DNA of 64,000 nt. Origin: Thalassobius vesicularis (lineage in GTDB: Bacteria > Pseudomonadota > Alphaproteobacteria > Rhodobacterales > Rhodobacteraceae). A program made the position numbers and the translations under genes. The DNA is taken from contig NZ_SSMD01000006.1 in assembly GCF_004799325.1 (NCBI RefSeq), forward strand, positions 186,001 through 250,000, in the 5' to 3' direction. A model generated the notes under the pieces. It did not search any database and had not been told where the DNA came from. It was given only the letters and a program-made list of their open reading frames with translations. This document shows positions 46,307 to 54,874 of the stretch, in pieces. The first letter of the stretch is position 1. Each line of letters begins with the position of its first letter.

Positions 46307-46408
46307 CCATGCCCCCAGCCCGGCGATGATTGTCGCGGTTTCCCATCCCTCCTTGCACCCGGCCCCCCAAGCCCCTAGTAAGACAGTAGCAAATAAGGGA
46401 GTGCTCGT

Positions 46409-47638
46409 ATGCGTCGAGTAGTGGTCACCGGGCTGGGCGTCGTGTCGTCCATCGGGAACAATGCCGCAGAGGTTCTGGCCTCGCTGAAAGCCGGGAAATC
46501 CGGTATCACCGCCAACGAGGCGATGAAGGAACACGGGTTCCGCAGCCAGATCGCGGGCGACGTGAAGCTGGACATCACCGAGCATGTCGACAAGCGCACG
46601 CTGCGCTTCATGGGGCCGGGCGCGGCCTATGCCTATATCGCGATGGGGCAGGCGATTGCCGATGCCGGTCTGGAGGAGGCCGATATCGTCAACCCGCGCA
46701 CCGGTCTGGTGGCAGGGTCGGGCGGTCCGTCGACCAGCGCGCTGTTCGCGGCACATCAGGTGGCCCTGTCGTCGGGCGCGACCAAGCGGATCGGGCCGTT
46801 CGCGGTGCCGAAATGCATGAGCTCGACCATCTCGGCCAACCTGTCGACGGCCTACAAGATCAAGGGCATCAACTATTCGATCACCTCGGCCTGCTCGACC
46901 TCGCTGCATTGCATCGGCAACGCGGCGGAACAGATCATGCTGGGCAAGCAGGACGTGATGTTTGCCGGCGGCGGCGAGGAACTGGACTGGACCCTGTCCT
47001 GCCTGTTCGACGCGATGGGCGCTATGTCGTCCAAGTATAACGACACGCCGGACCGCGCGAGCCGCGCGTTCGACGCCAACCGTGACGGGTTCGTCATCGG
47101 TGGCGGCGGCGCGATCCTGGTGCTGGAAGAGCTGAGCCATGCGCTGGCCCGCGGCGCCAAGATTTACGCCGAAGTGACCGGCTATGCGGCGACCTCGGAC
47201 GGCCACGACATGGTCGCCCCCTCGGGCGAAGGCGGCGAGCGCGCGATGCGCCTGGCTCTGCAGTCGCTGGAGGCTGGCCGCAAGGTCGGCTACATCAACG
47301 CGCACGGCACCTCGACCCCGGTGGGCGATGTCGGCGAGGTTGAGGCGGTGCGCCGCGTCTTTGGCGAAGGTAACACGCCGCTGATTTCGTCGACCAAGTC
47401 GATGACCGGTCACAGCCAGGGCGCGACGGGCGCTCAGGAAGCAGCCTACTGCCTGCTGATGCTGGAGAACGACTTCATCGCGCCCTCGATCAACGTGGAA
47501 ACGCTGGATCCGGCGATCAACGCGGGCGAGATCGCGACGAAACTGGTGGAAAATGCGGGCCTGGATACGGTGATGACCAACAGTTTCGGCTTTGGCGGCA
47601 CCAACGGTTCGATGCTGCTGTCGAAATACCGCGGCTGA
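46409..47638 (+). CDS. fabB: Beta-ketoacyl-ACP synthase I
   Basis: This 409-residue condensing enzyme elongates acyl-ACP, including the cis-unsaturated branch started by FabA. The Cys-His-His triad is visible in ACSTSLHC, NAHGTSTPVGD and TGHSQGATGA. AAGGGAG precedes ATG 46409. It follows dabA by 102 bases on the same strand; whether it has its own promoter there is unclear, although a T/A-rich stretch precedes the start. It is followed by fabI after a double hairpin. Confidence 0.95.
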   Translation: MRRVVVTGLGVVSSIGNNAAEVLASLKAGKSGITANEAMKEHGFRSQIAGDVKLDITEHVDKRTLRFMGPGAAYAYIAMGQAIADAGLEEADIVNPRTGLVAGSGGPSTSALFAAHQVALSSGATKRIGPFAVPKCMSSTISANLSTAYKIKGINYSITSACSTSLHCIGNAAEQIMLGKQDVMFAGGGEELDWTLSCLFDAMGAMSSKYNDTPDRASRAFDANRDGFVIGGGGAILVLEELSHALARGAKIYAEVTGYAATSDGHDMVAPSGEGGERAMRLALQSLEAGRKVGYINAHGTSTPVGDVGEVEAVRRVFGEGNTPLISSTKSMTGHSQGATGAQEAAYCLLMLENDFIAPSINVETLDPAINAGEIATKLVENAGLDTVMTNSFGFGGTNGSMLLSKYRG

Positions 47639-47646
47639 GGTCGGCG

Positions 47647-47693
47647 CCGCTTTCTTGCAAAGAAAGCGGTCCGAAATCTTTGAAAGATTTCGG
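47647..47693. repeat. Two back-to-back perfect hairpins between fabB and fabI
   Basis: CCGCTTTCTT-GCA-AAGAAAGCGG (47647-47669) is followed one base later by CCGAAATCTT-TGA-AAGATTTCGG (47671-47693). Each has 10-bp perfect arms and a 3-base loop. They may attenuate or protect the fabB-fabI transcript, or be a copy of a dispersed repeat; only one copy is seen in this window. Confidence 0.8.
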
Positions 47694-47741
47694 GGCCGGG
47701 CCGAAAGAGATACTGTCAGCCTGTTGGTTTGAGGGGGATAA

Positions 47742-48530
47742 ATGTCTGCACTTGCTGGAAAACGCGGCCTGATCATGGGCGTGGCGAATGAGCGCTCCAT
47801 CGCTTGGGGCATTGCTAAGGCGATGGCCGAGGCCGGGGCCGAGCTGGCCTTCACCTATCAGGGCGAAGCCTTCGGCAAACGGCTGGAGCCGCTGGCAGCC
47901 TCGGTCGGGTCGGATTTCATGGTCGATGTGGATGTGACCGACGACGCCTCGCTGGACGCGGCGTTCAAGGGTCTGAAAGAGCGTTGGGACCACCTGGATT
48001 TCCTGGTTCACGCCATCGCCTATTCCGACAAGAACGAGCTGACAGGGCGCTTCATCAACACCTCGCGCGAGAATTTCAAACAGTCGTTGGATATCTCCTG
48101 CTACTCGCTGATCGAGGTGTCGCGCCGCGCCTACCCGATGATGAAGCAAAACGGCGGCACCATCCTGACGCTGACTTACGGCGGCTCGAACCGCGTGACG
48201 CCGAACTACAACGTGATGGGCGTTGCCAAGGCAGCGCTGGAATCGGCCACGCGCTACCTGGCGAACGACCTCGGCCCGGACGGAATTCGCGTCAACGCGA
48301 TCTCGCCCGGCCCGATGAAGACGCTGGCCGGTGCCGCGATCGGCGGTGCGCGCAAGACCTTCAAACACACCGACATGAACGCCCCCATGCGCGCCAACGC
48401 CACTTTGGAGGCCGTGGGCGGTACGGCGGTCTATCTGGCCTCGGACGCGGGCGCCTGCACTACCGGCGAGATCATCCACGTGGATGGCGGTTTCCACGTT
48501 CTGGGCATGCCGCAGGCGGAAAACCTCTGA
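47742..48530 (+). CDS. fabI: Enoyl-ACP reductase (NADH)
   Basis: This 262-residue SDR-type enoyl-ACP reductase completes each elongation cycle. It has the FabI-style N-terminus LAGKRGLIMGVANERSIAWGIA, and the catalytic Tyr-x6-Lys is in YNVMGVAKAALES. ISPGPMKTLAG is the substrate-loop region. The order fabA...fabB-fabI fits the rhodobacterial unsaturated fatty acid locus, here split by dabBA. Confidence 0.95.
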   Translation: MSALAGKRGLIMGVANERSIAWGIAKAMAEAGAELAFTYQGEAFGKRLEPLAASVGSDFMVDVDVTDDASLDAAFKGLKERWDHLDFLVHAIAYSDKNELTGRFINTSRENFKQSLDISCYSLIEVSRRAYPMMKQNGGTILTLTYGGSNRVTPNYNVMGVAKAALESATRYLANDLGPDGIRVNAISPGPMKTLAGAAIGGARKTFKHTDMNAPMRANATLEAVGGTAVYLASDAGACTTGEIIHVDGGFHVLGMPQAENL

Positions 48531-48563
48531 AACGGTTAAATCAGTTTAAGCGTTGAGCAAGGA

Positions 48564-48704
48564 ATGGGGGCGCTGCCCCCGCGCCTGCGGCGCTCCCCCG
48601 GGATATTTGCGAAAAGAAGAAGACATGGGCACGTGCTTGGCCTTCTTCTTTTTTCAAATATCCCGGGGATGAATTGGCCGAAGGCCAAGAAGGGGCAGCG
48701 CCCC
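48564..48704. repeat. Intergenic palindromic element, version 1, complete
   Basis: The outer block GGGGGCGCTGCCCCC (48566-48580) pairs with the closing GGGGCAGCGCCCC (to 48704). The inner arms are CCCCCGGGATATTT...AAAAGAAGAAG (48595-48622) and CTTCTTCTTTTTTC-AAATATCCCGGGG (48642-48668), with GGCCGAAGGCC behind. It separates the convergent fabI and 48710-49576 genes and ends in TTTTT. Confidence 0.87.
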
Positions 48705-48709
48705 TTTTT

Positions 48710-49576
48710 CTAGAACCATTGGCCGGGTTCCATCAGGCCGAGGTCCAGAAGTTGGCCGGAGTGCCACTGAAACCGTGCTGAATTGTGCCATCGGAAGCTG
48801 TCGATGCCGAAGGTCGAGCCGGGGTTGCGTTTCAGCGCCTTGGCGGTGCGGAAGCTGCAGATCGCGGCGGTCAGGTTGTGGTGCCACTGGCAGGAAAAGG
48901 TGTTGTATTCCGCTTGGTTGAACGTGTGATCGGCGCAGAGCACCAGTCCCGGCGCGGATTTGAACAGGCCGATGCGGTCGATCTTGCGACGGGCGGGGGG
49001 GATGTGTTCCTCGAACCGCCAGCGCAGGCCGCCGTAGAAATCCAGTTGGCGCTCTTTCGGGTGGCCGGTTTTGGCATCTTTGCGGGCCAGGGCGTAATAG
49101 CCGGTCTTGTCCAGCCAGGCCTCGTCCAGCGACACGGCGTTGGGGTGTTGCCAGAGGTCGCTGGCGTAGAGGTCAATGACATAGCACAGCATCGCGTCGC
49201 GGCGTTCTTCGGTGTGGAAGGCCAGCATTTCGCCGATGCTGCGGTGTTCGCAGAACGGGTAAAACAGGTATTCGGCGTTGAAGCCGTAATACATCCAGAT
49301 CCCCGGCGCTGCCGCGATCACGCGGTTGATGGCGCGGATTGCGTCCTCGGTCGCCAGGGTGTCGTAGGGGACGCGGTGGATGCGTTCGGCCACGTCCTCG
49401 GCTAGGGCAAAGCTGTCGGGCATGAAACTGACCACCGCGCGGAACCCGCAATCCAGGTGGTGGCGCAGGGTCGAGTCGATCTCGGTCTCGTCCTCGCAGA
49501 AGATCAGGGCGACGGGACCTTTTTGCAGGGCTTGGGTGCCCTGTTTCAGAAAATCGTCAAGCCCTGCATATCGCAT
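48710..49576 (-). CDS. Hypothetical protein, possibly glycosyltransferase-like
   Basis: This is a 288-residue protein taken from ATG 49576 (MRYAGLDDFL). Notable stretches are VALIFCEDETEIDSTLRHHLDCGFRAVVSFMPD near the N-terminus (in parts), which resembles the nucleotide-binding start of family 2 glycosyltransferases, and a Trp/His/Tyr-rich C-terminal half (YNTFSCQWHHNLTAAICSF, IDSFRWHNSARFQWHSG). The DxD metal motif is not clear. It is cytoplasmic, with no signal or membrane segment. Similar proteins occur in rhodobacteria as far as I can recall, but the role is unknown. No good ribosome site precedes either possible start. Confidence 0.72.
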   Translation of the reverse strand: MRYAGLDDFLKQGTQALQKGPVALIFCEDETEIDSTLRHHLDCGFRAVVSFMPDSFALAEDVAERIHRVPYDTLATEDAIRAINRVIAAAPGIWMYYGFNAEYLFYPFCEHRSIGEMLAFHTEERRDAMLCYVIDLYASDLWQHPNAVSLDEAWLDKTGYYALARKDAKTGHPKERQLDFYGGLRWRFEEHIPPARRKIDRIGLFKSAPGLVLCADHTFNQAEYNTFSCQWHHNLTAAICSFRTAKALKRNPGSTFGIDSFRWHNSARFQWHSGQLLDLGLMEPGQWF

Positions 49577-49690
49577 CGTTTTTCGCCCGTTTTCGCCAGT
49601 GCCAGAGTCACTTAATTCCCGCTGCATTGCAAGGCGTGGTCATTCTGGTATACGCAGCGCCTTGAAAATGCGTGAACGGGGTCCGGCGAC

Positions 49691-51010
49691 ATGAGCGACG
49701 TGAAGAAACTCTATATCAAGACCTATGGCTGCCAGATGAACGTCTATGACAGCGAGCGGATGGCCGAGGTCATGGGCGGGTCGGGCTATGTGACCACGGA
49801 CAGCCCCGATGACGCCGACATGATCCTGCTGAACACCTGCCACATCCGCGAAAAGGCGGCTGAGAAAGTGTATTCGGAGCTGGGCCGCTTCAAGCCGCTG
49901 AAGGCCGCGAAGCCCGATCTGAAGATCGGCGTGGCGGGCTGTGTCGCTCAGGCCGAGGGCGAAGAGATCATGGCGCGCCAGCCGCTGGTCGATCTGGTGG
50001 TGGGGCCGCAGTCGTACCACCGTCTGCCGCAGCTGGAGGCGAAGGCGCGCGCCGGGGGCAAGGCGCTGGACACCGACTTCCCCGAGGAAGACAAGTTCGA
50101 GAAGCTGAAGGACCGCCCCAAGGCGCAACGCGGGCCGACTGCGTTTCTGACCGTGCAGGAGGGCTGCGACAAGTTCTGTGCCTTCTGCGTGGTGCCCTAT
50201 ACTCGCGGGGCCGAAGTCAGCCGCCCGGTCGATCGCATTCTGGCCGAGGCGCGCGATCTGGTGGAGCGTGGCGTGCGCGAGATCACCCTGCTGGGGCAGA
50301 ACGTGAATGCCTATCACGGCGCCGGGCCGGATGGGGATTGGACGCTGGCTCAGCTGATCTGGGCGCTGGACAAGGTGGACGGGCTGGAGCGTATCCGGTT
50401 CACGACCAGCCACCCCAATGACATGAGCGATGACCTGATCGCGGCGCATGGGGAATGCAGCAAGCTGATGCCGTACCTGCATTTGCCGGTGCAGTCGGGT
50501 TCGAACAAGATTCTGAAGCGGATGAACCGCTCGCACACCGCCGAAAGCTATCTGAAGCTGATCGAGCGTATCCGCGAAGCCCGCCCCGATATCCTGATGT
50601 CGGGTGACTTCATCGTTGGTTTCCCCGAAGAGACCGAGGCCGATTTCCAGGACACGATGGAGCTGATCCGCGCGGTGAATTACGGGCAGGCGTTCAGCTT
50701 CAAATACTCGACCCGCCCCGGCACCCCGGCGGCGGAACGTGCTCAGGTCGATGATGCAGAGGCAAGCGACCGCCTGACCCGTTTGCAGGCGCTGATCACT
50801 CAGCAGCAGCGTGCCGTGCAGGACAGCATGGTCGGCCGCGAGGTGCAGGTTCTGTTCGAAAAGCCGGGTCGTCTGGACGGCCAGATGGTGGGCAAATCGG
50901 AATACCTGCACGCGGTCCACGTCGCGGATGCACAGGCCGCGCGGGGTGATATAGCGCGCGTCAGAATCGTCGAAAGCGGCCCCAATTCGCTGGCGGGCGT
51001 TCTGGCCTGA
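49691..51010 (+). CDS. miaB: tRNA-2-methylthio-N6-dimethylallyladenosine synthase
   Basis: This 439-residue radical SAM methylthiotransferase modifies A37 of tRNAs reading U-starting codons. The N-terminal UPF0004 domain holds cysteines in [17 protein letters not shown] and AGCVAQ for the auxiliary cluster. The radical SAM cluster is CDKFCAFC in the centre, and a C-terminal TRAM domain follows (about 375-438). The length is normal. It begins the plus-strand run towards phoH-ybeY-corC-lnt, which is the usual miaB neighbourhood in many proteobacteria. Confidence 0.96.
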   Translation: MSDVKKLYIKTYGCQMNVYDSERMAEVMGGSGYVTTDSPDDADMILLNTCHIREKAAEKVYSELGRFKPLKAAKPDLKIGVAGCVAQAEGEEIMARQPLVDLVVGPQSYHRLPQLEAKARAGGKALDTDFPEEDKFEKLKDRPKAQRGPTAFLTVQEGCDKFCAFCVVPYTRGAEVSRPVDRILAEARDLVERGVREITLLGQNVNAYHGAGPDGDWTLAQLIWALDKVDGLERIRFTTSHPNDMSDDLIAAHGECSKLMPYLHLPVQSGSNKILKRMNRSHTAESYLKLIERIREARPDILMSGDFIVGFPEETEADFQDTMELIRAVNYGQAFSFKYSTRPGTPAAERAQVDDAEASDRLTRLQALITQQQRAVQDSMVGREVQVLFEKPGRLDGQMVGKSEYLHAVHVADAQAARGDIARVRIVESGPNSLAGVLA

Positions 51011-51249
51011 TCCACCCCGGTGCGGGTTTTGGTGCGCGATCCGGCGATTTCGCTGTGATCGTGTACAATCAGGTTCGCGCCATATGTATTGTTGGGCTGC
51101 GGTCTACAATATCTGGTGGAATCTCCTTCACATAAGCGGCATCTCTGATAGAGTGTCGGTATTCTTTTCGTGTCGGAACCAATAATTCCGTGCCTTTTGG
51201 TCTTGGATGGTCAGGTTCCCGCTGGGATATCAGATAAAGGACAGGGGCT

Positions 51250-51825
51250 GTGTCGAAATTGGTTTCAAAAGCGCTGCAGGCGGTATTCGTCGGCGCCGTG
51301 GTTGCCGGGATGAGCGCGGGTGCCGCCTTGGCTCAGCAATACAAAAGCAATGCCCAGGTCGTTGACGGCGAACGCTATGTTCCCACGATCTGGATTGACC
51401 CGGATGGCTGCGAGCATTGGGTCATGGATGACGGCGCCGAAGGCTACATGGACAACCACCTGACCCGCGATGGCCGCCCGGTGTGTCACCCCGTCAACGT
51501 CTGCGGCGTGATGAACAGTGATCAGCTGTTTGCGACCGACAGCTACCGGATCGGTGCGGCTGGCAAGGCAAAGCTGCAATCGTTCTTCAAGCAGTCCAAG
51601 GCCCGTGCGTACATCATCGCGGGGCACACGGACAGCCGCGCGTCTGACGAATACAACATGCGCCTCAGCTTCAACCGGGCCAAATCGGTGGCGCGGGTTG
51701 CCTCGGGCGTCGGGGCGAACGTGATCGACGTGCGCGGTTATGGCGAGCGGATGCCCAAGGTGCCCAACACGAGCGCGGCCAACATGCAGAAGAACCGTCG
51801 CGTCGAAATCATCTGTGTGCAGTGA
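51250..51825 (+). CDS. OmpA-family protein with N-terminal WxDPxGCxHW domain
   Basis: This 191-residue exported protein starts at GTG 51250 behind an AAGGACAGGGG ribosome region. After the signal peptide (to about residue 29, AALA-QQ) comes a domain of about 35 residues with WIDPDGCEHWVMDDGAEGYM and a matching Cys near VCHPVNVC. The C-terminal OmpA-like peptidoglycan-binding domain covers about 85-191 (IAGHTDSRASDEYNM, RGYGERMP, NRRVEI). It probably ties the outer membrane or periplasm to peptidoglycan. The same N-terminal domain occurs in the lipoprotein encoded next. Confidence 0.87.
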   Translation: MSKLVSKALQAVFVGAVVAGMSAGAALAQQYKSNAQVVDGERYVPTIWIDPDGCEHWVMDDGAEGYMDNHLTRDGRPVCHPVNVCGVMNSDQLFATDSYRIGAAGKAKLQSFFKQSKARAYIIAGHTDSRASDEYNMRLSFNRAKSVARVASGVGANVIDVRGYGERMPKVPNTSAANMQKNRRVEIICVQ

Positions 51826-51839
51826 GCGAGGGAATCCAC

Positions 51840-52154
51840 ATGAAACTGATCAAGATCACCTCGGCCCTGCTGATCGCCGGCGCGCTGGCGGGTTGTGAAT
51901 ATAGCGGCCACGGCAGCGTCGGCGCGGACAAGACCCGCGACCGCGGCACCGACTCCAAGCACCTGAGCCAGCTGAAGGCCGGTATCTGGGTCGATCCCAA
52001 CGGCTGCGACCACTGGATCATCGACGACGGCGTCGAGGGCTACCTGTCGTCCCGTCTGGACAAGTACGGCAAGCCGATCTGCTCGGGCGTTGCGCCGCCG
52101 AATACGGCGGTTGGGCCGTTCAAGAAGGGCTCGAAAATCCCCGATCCGCTATGA
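51840..52154 (+). CDS. Small lipoprotein sharing the WxDPxGCxHW domain
   Basis: This 104-residue protein has a lipoprotein signal peptide ending in LAGC (lipid-modified Cys at 19), so it is anchored in a membrane. Residues about 49-82 (WVDPNGCDHWIIDDGVEGYL...KPIC) repeat the N-terminal domain of the OmpA-family protein encoded 14 bases upstream, position for position. The rest is short and low in complexity. GAGGGAA precedes ATG 51840. A strong terminator follows, so the two genes form one unit. Function unknown; a joint envelope role is likely. Confidence 0.82.
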   Translation: MKLIKITSALLIAGALAGCEYSGHGSVGADKTRDRGTDSKHLSQLKAGIWVDPNGCDHWIIDDGVEGYLSSRLDKYGKPICSGVAPPNTAVGPFKKGSKIPDPL

Positions 52155-52183
52155 GCCGGATCGGCACATATGCCAGCGAAACA

Positions 52184-52214
52184 GGCCGCCAGGGGAACTT
52201 GGCGGTCTTTTTTT
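52184..52214 (+). terminator. Intrinsic terminator after the lipoprotein gene
   Basis: GGCCGCCA, loop, TGGCGGTC followed by seven T (52208-52214). Strong stem and T run about 30 bases after the lipoprotein stop. Confidence 0.9.
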
Positions 52215-52305
52215 GCGCCGATTTCGCGACAATTGACCCCCACCGCTTGCGCGACTCTATGGATGGTGCCACCATATCTGTACATCACACACGCAGGAGA
52301 CCTGT

Positions 52306-53316
52306 TTGCATACCAGCATTCTGACCCCGCCCGCCGATCCCGCCACGCTCGCTCAGGCGCTTCTGGAATTTCCGGACAATCGCCTTCTGATCGACCTGTG
52401 TGGGGAATATGATCGAAACCTCGCGCGGATCGAGCAGAAACTGGGAATACAGATCATCCGACGAGGCAACCAGCTGATCCTTCATGGCGACGAAACCGCC
52501 ATCAAGGAAGGGCAAGAGGTGCTGCAATCCCTTTACGATCGTCTGCAGGCCGGCCGCGAGGTCGAAAGCGGCGACATTGACCGCGAGATTCGCATGGGCG
52601 GATCCGAGCGCGGCACCGGCATTCAGGACGGCGACCAGCTGGAAATGTTCAAGGGCGGCAAGGTGGAAATCCAGACCCGAAAGAAACTGGTCGAGCCGCG
52701 CACCGACGCACAAAAGACCTATGTCCAGAACCTGTTCGCGAACGAACTGGCCTTTGGCATCGGCCCGGCGGGCACCGGCAAGACCTATCTGGCCGTGGCC
52801 GTGGGCGTGTCGATGTTCCTGAACGGTGACGTCGACAAGATCATCCTGTCGCGCCCCGCGGTCGAAGCGGGCGAGCGTCTGGGCTTTCTGCCCGGTGACA
52901 TGAAGGACAAGGTCGATCCCTACATGCAGCCGCTGTACGACGCGCTGAACGATTTCCTGCCCGGCAAGCAGGTCGCCAAGCTGATCGAGGAAAAGCGGAT
53001 CGAGATCGCGCCGCTGGCCTTCATGCGCGGGCGCACGCTGGCCAATGCCTTCGTGGTACTGGACGAGGCGCAGAACGCCACCTCGATGCAGATGAAGATG
53101 TTCCTGACCCGTCTGGGCGAGGGCTCGCGCATGGTGATCACCGGCGACCGCAGCCAGGTGGACCTGCCGCGCGGTGTGTCTTCGGGTCTGCATGATGCCG
53201 AACGGCTGCTGCAGAACATCCGGTCGATCAGCTTCAACTACTTCACTGCCAAGGACGTCGTGCGCCATCCCCTTGTCGCCGCGATCATCGAGGCGTATGA
53301 GGCCGACGAAGCCTGA
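52306..53316 (+). CDS. PhoH family ATPase
   Basis: This 336-residue PhoH-like P-loop protein has Walker [10 protein letters not shown], Walker [10 protein letters not shown] and a [11 protein letters not shown] sensor segment, with an N-terminal KH-like portion before the ATPase. The start is TTG 52306, supported by AGGAG at 52293-52297; no in-frame ATG lies near. PhoH proteins are linked to RNA processing, and the downstream ybeY (a 16S rRNA maturation endonuclease) is its usual neighbour. Confidence 0.92.
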   Translation: MHTSILTPPADPATLAQALLEFPDNRLLIDLCGEYDRNLARIEQKLGIQIIRRGNQLILHGDETAIKEGQEVLQSLYDRLQAGREVESGDIDREIRMGGSERGTGIQDGDQLEMFKGGKVEIQTRKKLVEPRTDAQKTYVQNLFANELAFGIGPAGTGKTYLAVAVGVSMFLNGDVDKIILSRPAVEAGERLGFLPGDMKDKVDPYMQPLYDALNDFLPGKQVAKLIEEKRIEIAPLAFMRGRTLANAFVVLDEAQNATSMQMKMFLTRLGEGSRMVITGDRSQVDLPRGVSSGLHDAERLLQNIRSISFNYFTAKDVVRHPLVAAIIEAYEADEA

Positions 53317-53341
53317 TCCTGCATCCTGCCCCAATGGGACA

Positions 53342-53363
53342 CGTGGGGGGATGGCCCCCCACG
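53342..53363. repeat. Perfect 9-bp hairpin between phoH and ybeY
   Basis: CGTGGGGGG-ATGG-CCCCCCACG. The core GTGGGGGG-NTGG-CCCCCCAC is identical in form to the hairpin at 9546-9565, so this is a solo copy of one module of the dispersed element. Confidence 0.75.
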
Positions 53364-53375
53364 GACCTGCGCGAC

Positions 53376-53945
53376 ATGCTGACCGACACGATTTACGAAG
53401 ACGACCGCTGGGAACAGGCCGACCTTGAGGCGCTGGCCGAAACCGCTGCCCGCGCGACGCTGACCCATCTGGGCCTTGATCCGGAAGGGTTCGAGATCGC
53501 CTTGCTGGCCTGCGACGATGCCCGCATCGCCGAGCTGAACGCCGATTTCCGTGACAAGCCGACGCCGACCAACGTGCTGTCCTGGCCCTCGGAGGAGCGC
53601 GGCGCCGAGGAGGATGGCGACACGCCCGAGCTGCCGGAAGGCAGCGACGGGGTCTTTGCCGAGGAGGATGGCGACACGCCCGAGCTGCCGGAAGGCAGCG
53701 ACGGGGTCTTTGCCGAAGAGCTTGGCGATATCGCGATCGCTTGGGAAACCTGCGCGCGCGAAGCCGAAGAGGCCGGCAAACCGCTGGCCCATCACCTGAC
53801 CCATTTGATCATCCACGCCACGCTGCACCTGCTGGGCTACGATCACATCCGTGACAAGGATGCCACGTTGATGGAGGGGATCGAGACCGAAATACTTGGC
53901 AAGATGGGTATCCCTGACCCATATTCAGAACATTCAGCGGATTAG
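53376..53945 (+). CDS. ybeY: Endoribonuclease YbeY with internal 18-residue duplication
   Basis: This 189-residue zinc endoribonuclease of the UPF0054 family acts in 16S rRNA 3' maturation. The zinc motif [11 protein letters not shown] is intact, as is the family block [17 protein letters not shown]. Between them sits an acidic insert made of two identical copies of [18 protein letters not shown], encoded by a perfect 54-bp tandem repeat; typical relatives have one shorter acidic loop here. The insert keeps frame. ATG 53376 ([12 protein letters not shown]) is taken as start because the upstream frame runs through a hairpin repeat. Confidence 0.93.
   Translation: MLTDTIYEDDRWEQADLEALAETAARATLTHLGLDPEGFEIALLACDDARIAELNADFRDKPTPTNVLSWPSEERGAEEDGDTPELPEGSDGVFAEEDGDTPELPEGSDGVFAEELGDIAIAWETCAREAEEAGKPLAHHLTHLIIHATLHLLGYDHIRDKDATLMEGIETEILGKMGIPDPYSEHSAD
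53607..53714 (+). repeat. Perfect 54-bp tandem duplication inside ybeY
   Basis: Bases 53607-53660 and 53661-53714 are identical (start GAGGAGGATGGC, end GGGGTCTTTGCC) and encode 18 residues each. A diverged third start (GAAGAGCTTGGC) follows. Exact identity implies a recent duplication or one kept by replication slippage. Confidence 0.95.
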
Positions 53946-53968
53946 ACCGCGCTTTTTGGAAAGGTAAG

Positions 53969-54871
53969 ATGGGCGACAGCACCGACGGGTCTTCTATGGC
54001 AGCGCAAAGCGCGCCTTTGGACGACCAAACCGAACCCCGGGTCAGAACCGGGTTCTTCCGCCGCGTGATCGGGGCGCTCAGCCCCTCGGATGTGGGCGAA
54101 GCCGCCCCTGATGACAGCGCCCGCACCAATGGACAGGCCCCCGCGCACGTCCCGCTGGACATGATGTCCCTGCGGCGCATGCGAGTCGAGGACGTGGCCA
54201 TCCCCAAATCCGAGATCATCTCGGTGCCCGATACCATCGGCAAGGAAGAGTTGGTCGAGGTGTTCCGTGACACCGGCCTCAGCCGTCTGCCGGTCTATTC
54301 GGGAACGCTGGACACGCCCGTAGGCATGTTGCACCTGAAGGATTTCGCCCTGCGCCACGGCTTTAACGGCAAGGCGGCCGAGGCGTTCGAAATCCACAAG
54401 ATGCTGCGCCCGTTGCTGTATGTGCCGCCCTCGATGCCGATTGGCGTGCTGCTGCAAAAGATGCAGACCGAACGCCGCCACATGGCGCTGGTGATCGACG
54501 AATACGGCGGCGTGGACGGGCTGGTCACGATCGAGGACCTGATCGAACAGATCATCGGCGAGATCGAGGACGAGCACGACACCGACGAAGCCGAACATTG
54601 GGTCAAGGAAAAGGAAGGCCAGTATCTGGCGCAGGCCAAATCCCCGCTCGATGAGTTCGAGGCCGAGATCGGCATGTCCCTGACCGAGGCCGACGAGGTC
54701 GACGAGGAAGAGATCGACACGCTGGGCGGTCTGGTCTTCATGCTGCTGGGCCGGGTGCCGGTGCGCGGCGAGGTGATCAAGCACCCCGCCGGGGCCGAGT
54801 TCACCGTGGTCGACGCCGACCCGCGCCGCATCAAGCGTCTGCGCGTGCGCCTGCCGCAAGCCGCGGCCTGA
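53969..54871 (+). CDS. CorC/HlyC-type CBS-domain protein
   Basis: This 300-residue cytoplasmic protein has tandem CBS domains (about 65-190: IPKSEIISVPDTIGKEELVEVF and RHMALVIDEYGGVDGLVTIEDLIEQIIGEI in parts) and a C-terminal CorC_HlyC domain (about 205-295: DTLGGLVFMLLGRVPVRGEVI). It has no membrane helices. It resembles E. coli YbeX/CorC, which lies between ybeY and lnt in the same order as here and affects Mg/Co homeostasis and ribosome maturation. Confidence 0.92.
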   Translation: MGDSTDGSSMAAQSAPLDDQTEPRVRTGFFRRVIGALSPSDVGEAAPDDSARTNGQAPAHVPLDMMSLRRMRVEDVAIPKSEIISVPDTIGKEELVEVFRDTGLSRLPVYSGTLDTPVGMLHLKDFALRHGFNGKAAEAFEIHKMLRPLLYVPPSMPIGVLLQKMQTERRHMALVIDEYGGVDGLVTIEDLIEQIIGEIEDEHDTDEAEHWVKEKEGQYLAQAKSPLDEFEAEIGMSLTEADEVDEEEIDTLGGLVFMLLGRVPVRGEVIKHPAGAEFTVVDADPRRIKRLRVRLPQAAA

Positions 54872-54874
54872 TCC

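Noticed and set aside
44528-47854. Very long open frame on the minus strand (over 1100 codons) opposite dabA and fabB
   Set aside because: It lies fully antisense to two well-supported genes, its translation is a low-complexity His/Arg/Gln-rich sequence without domains, and such frames are expected in GC-rich DNA.
51011-51249. Possible tRNA or small RNA in the miaB-OmpA spacer
   Set aside because: A GGTTC word is present, but no acceptor stem, anticodon arm or terminator could be built; the region is most simply a promoter and leader.
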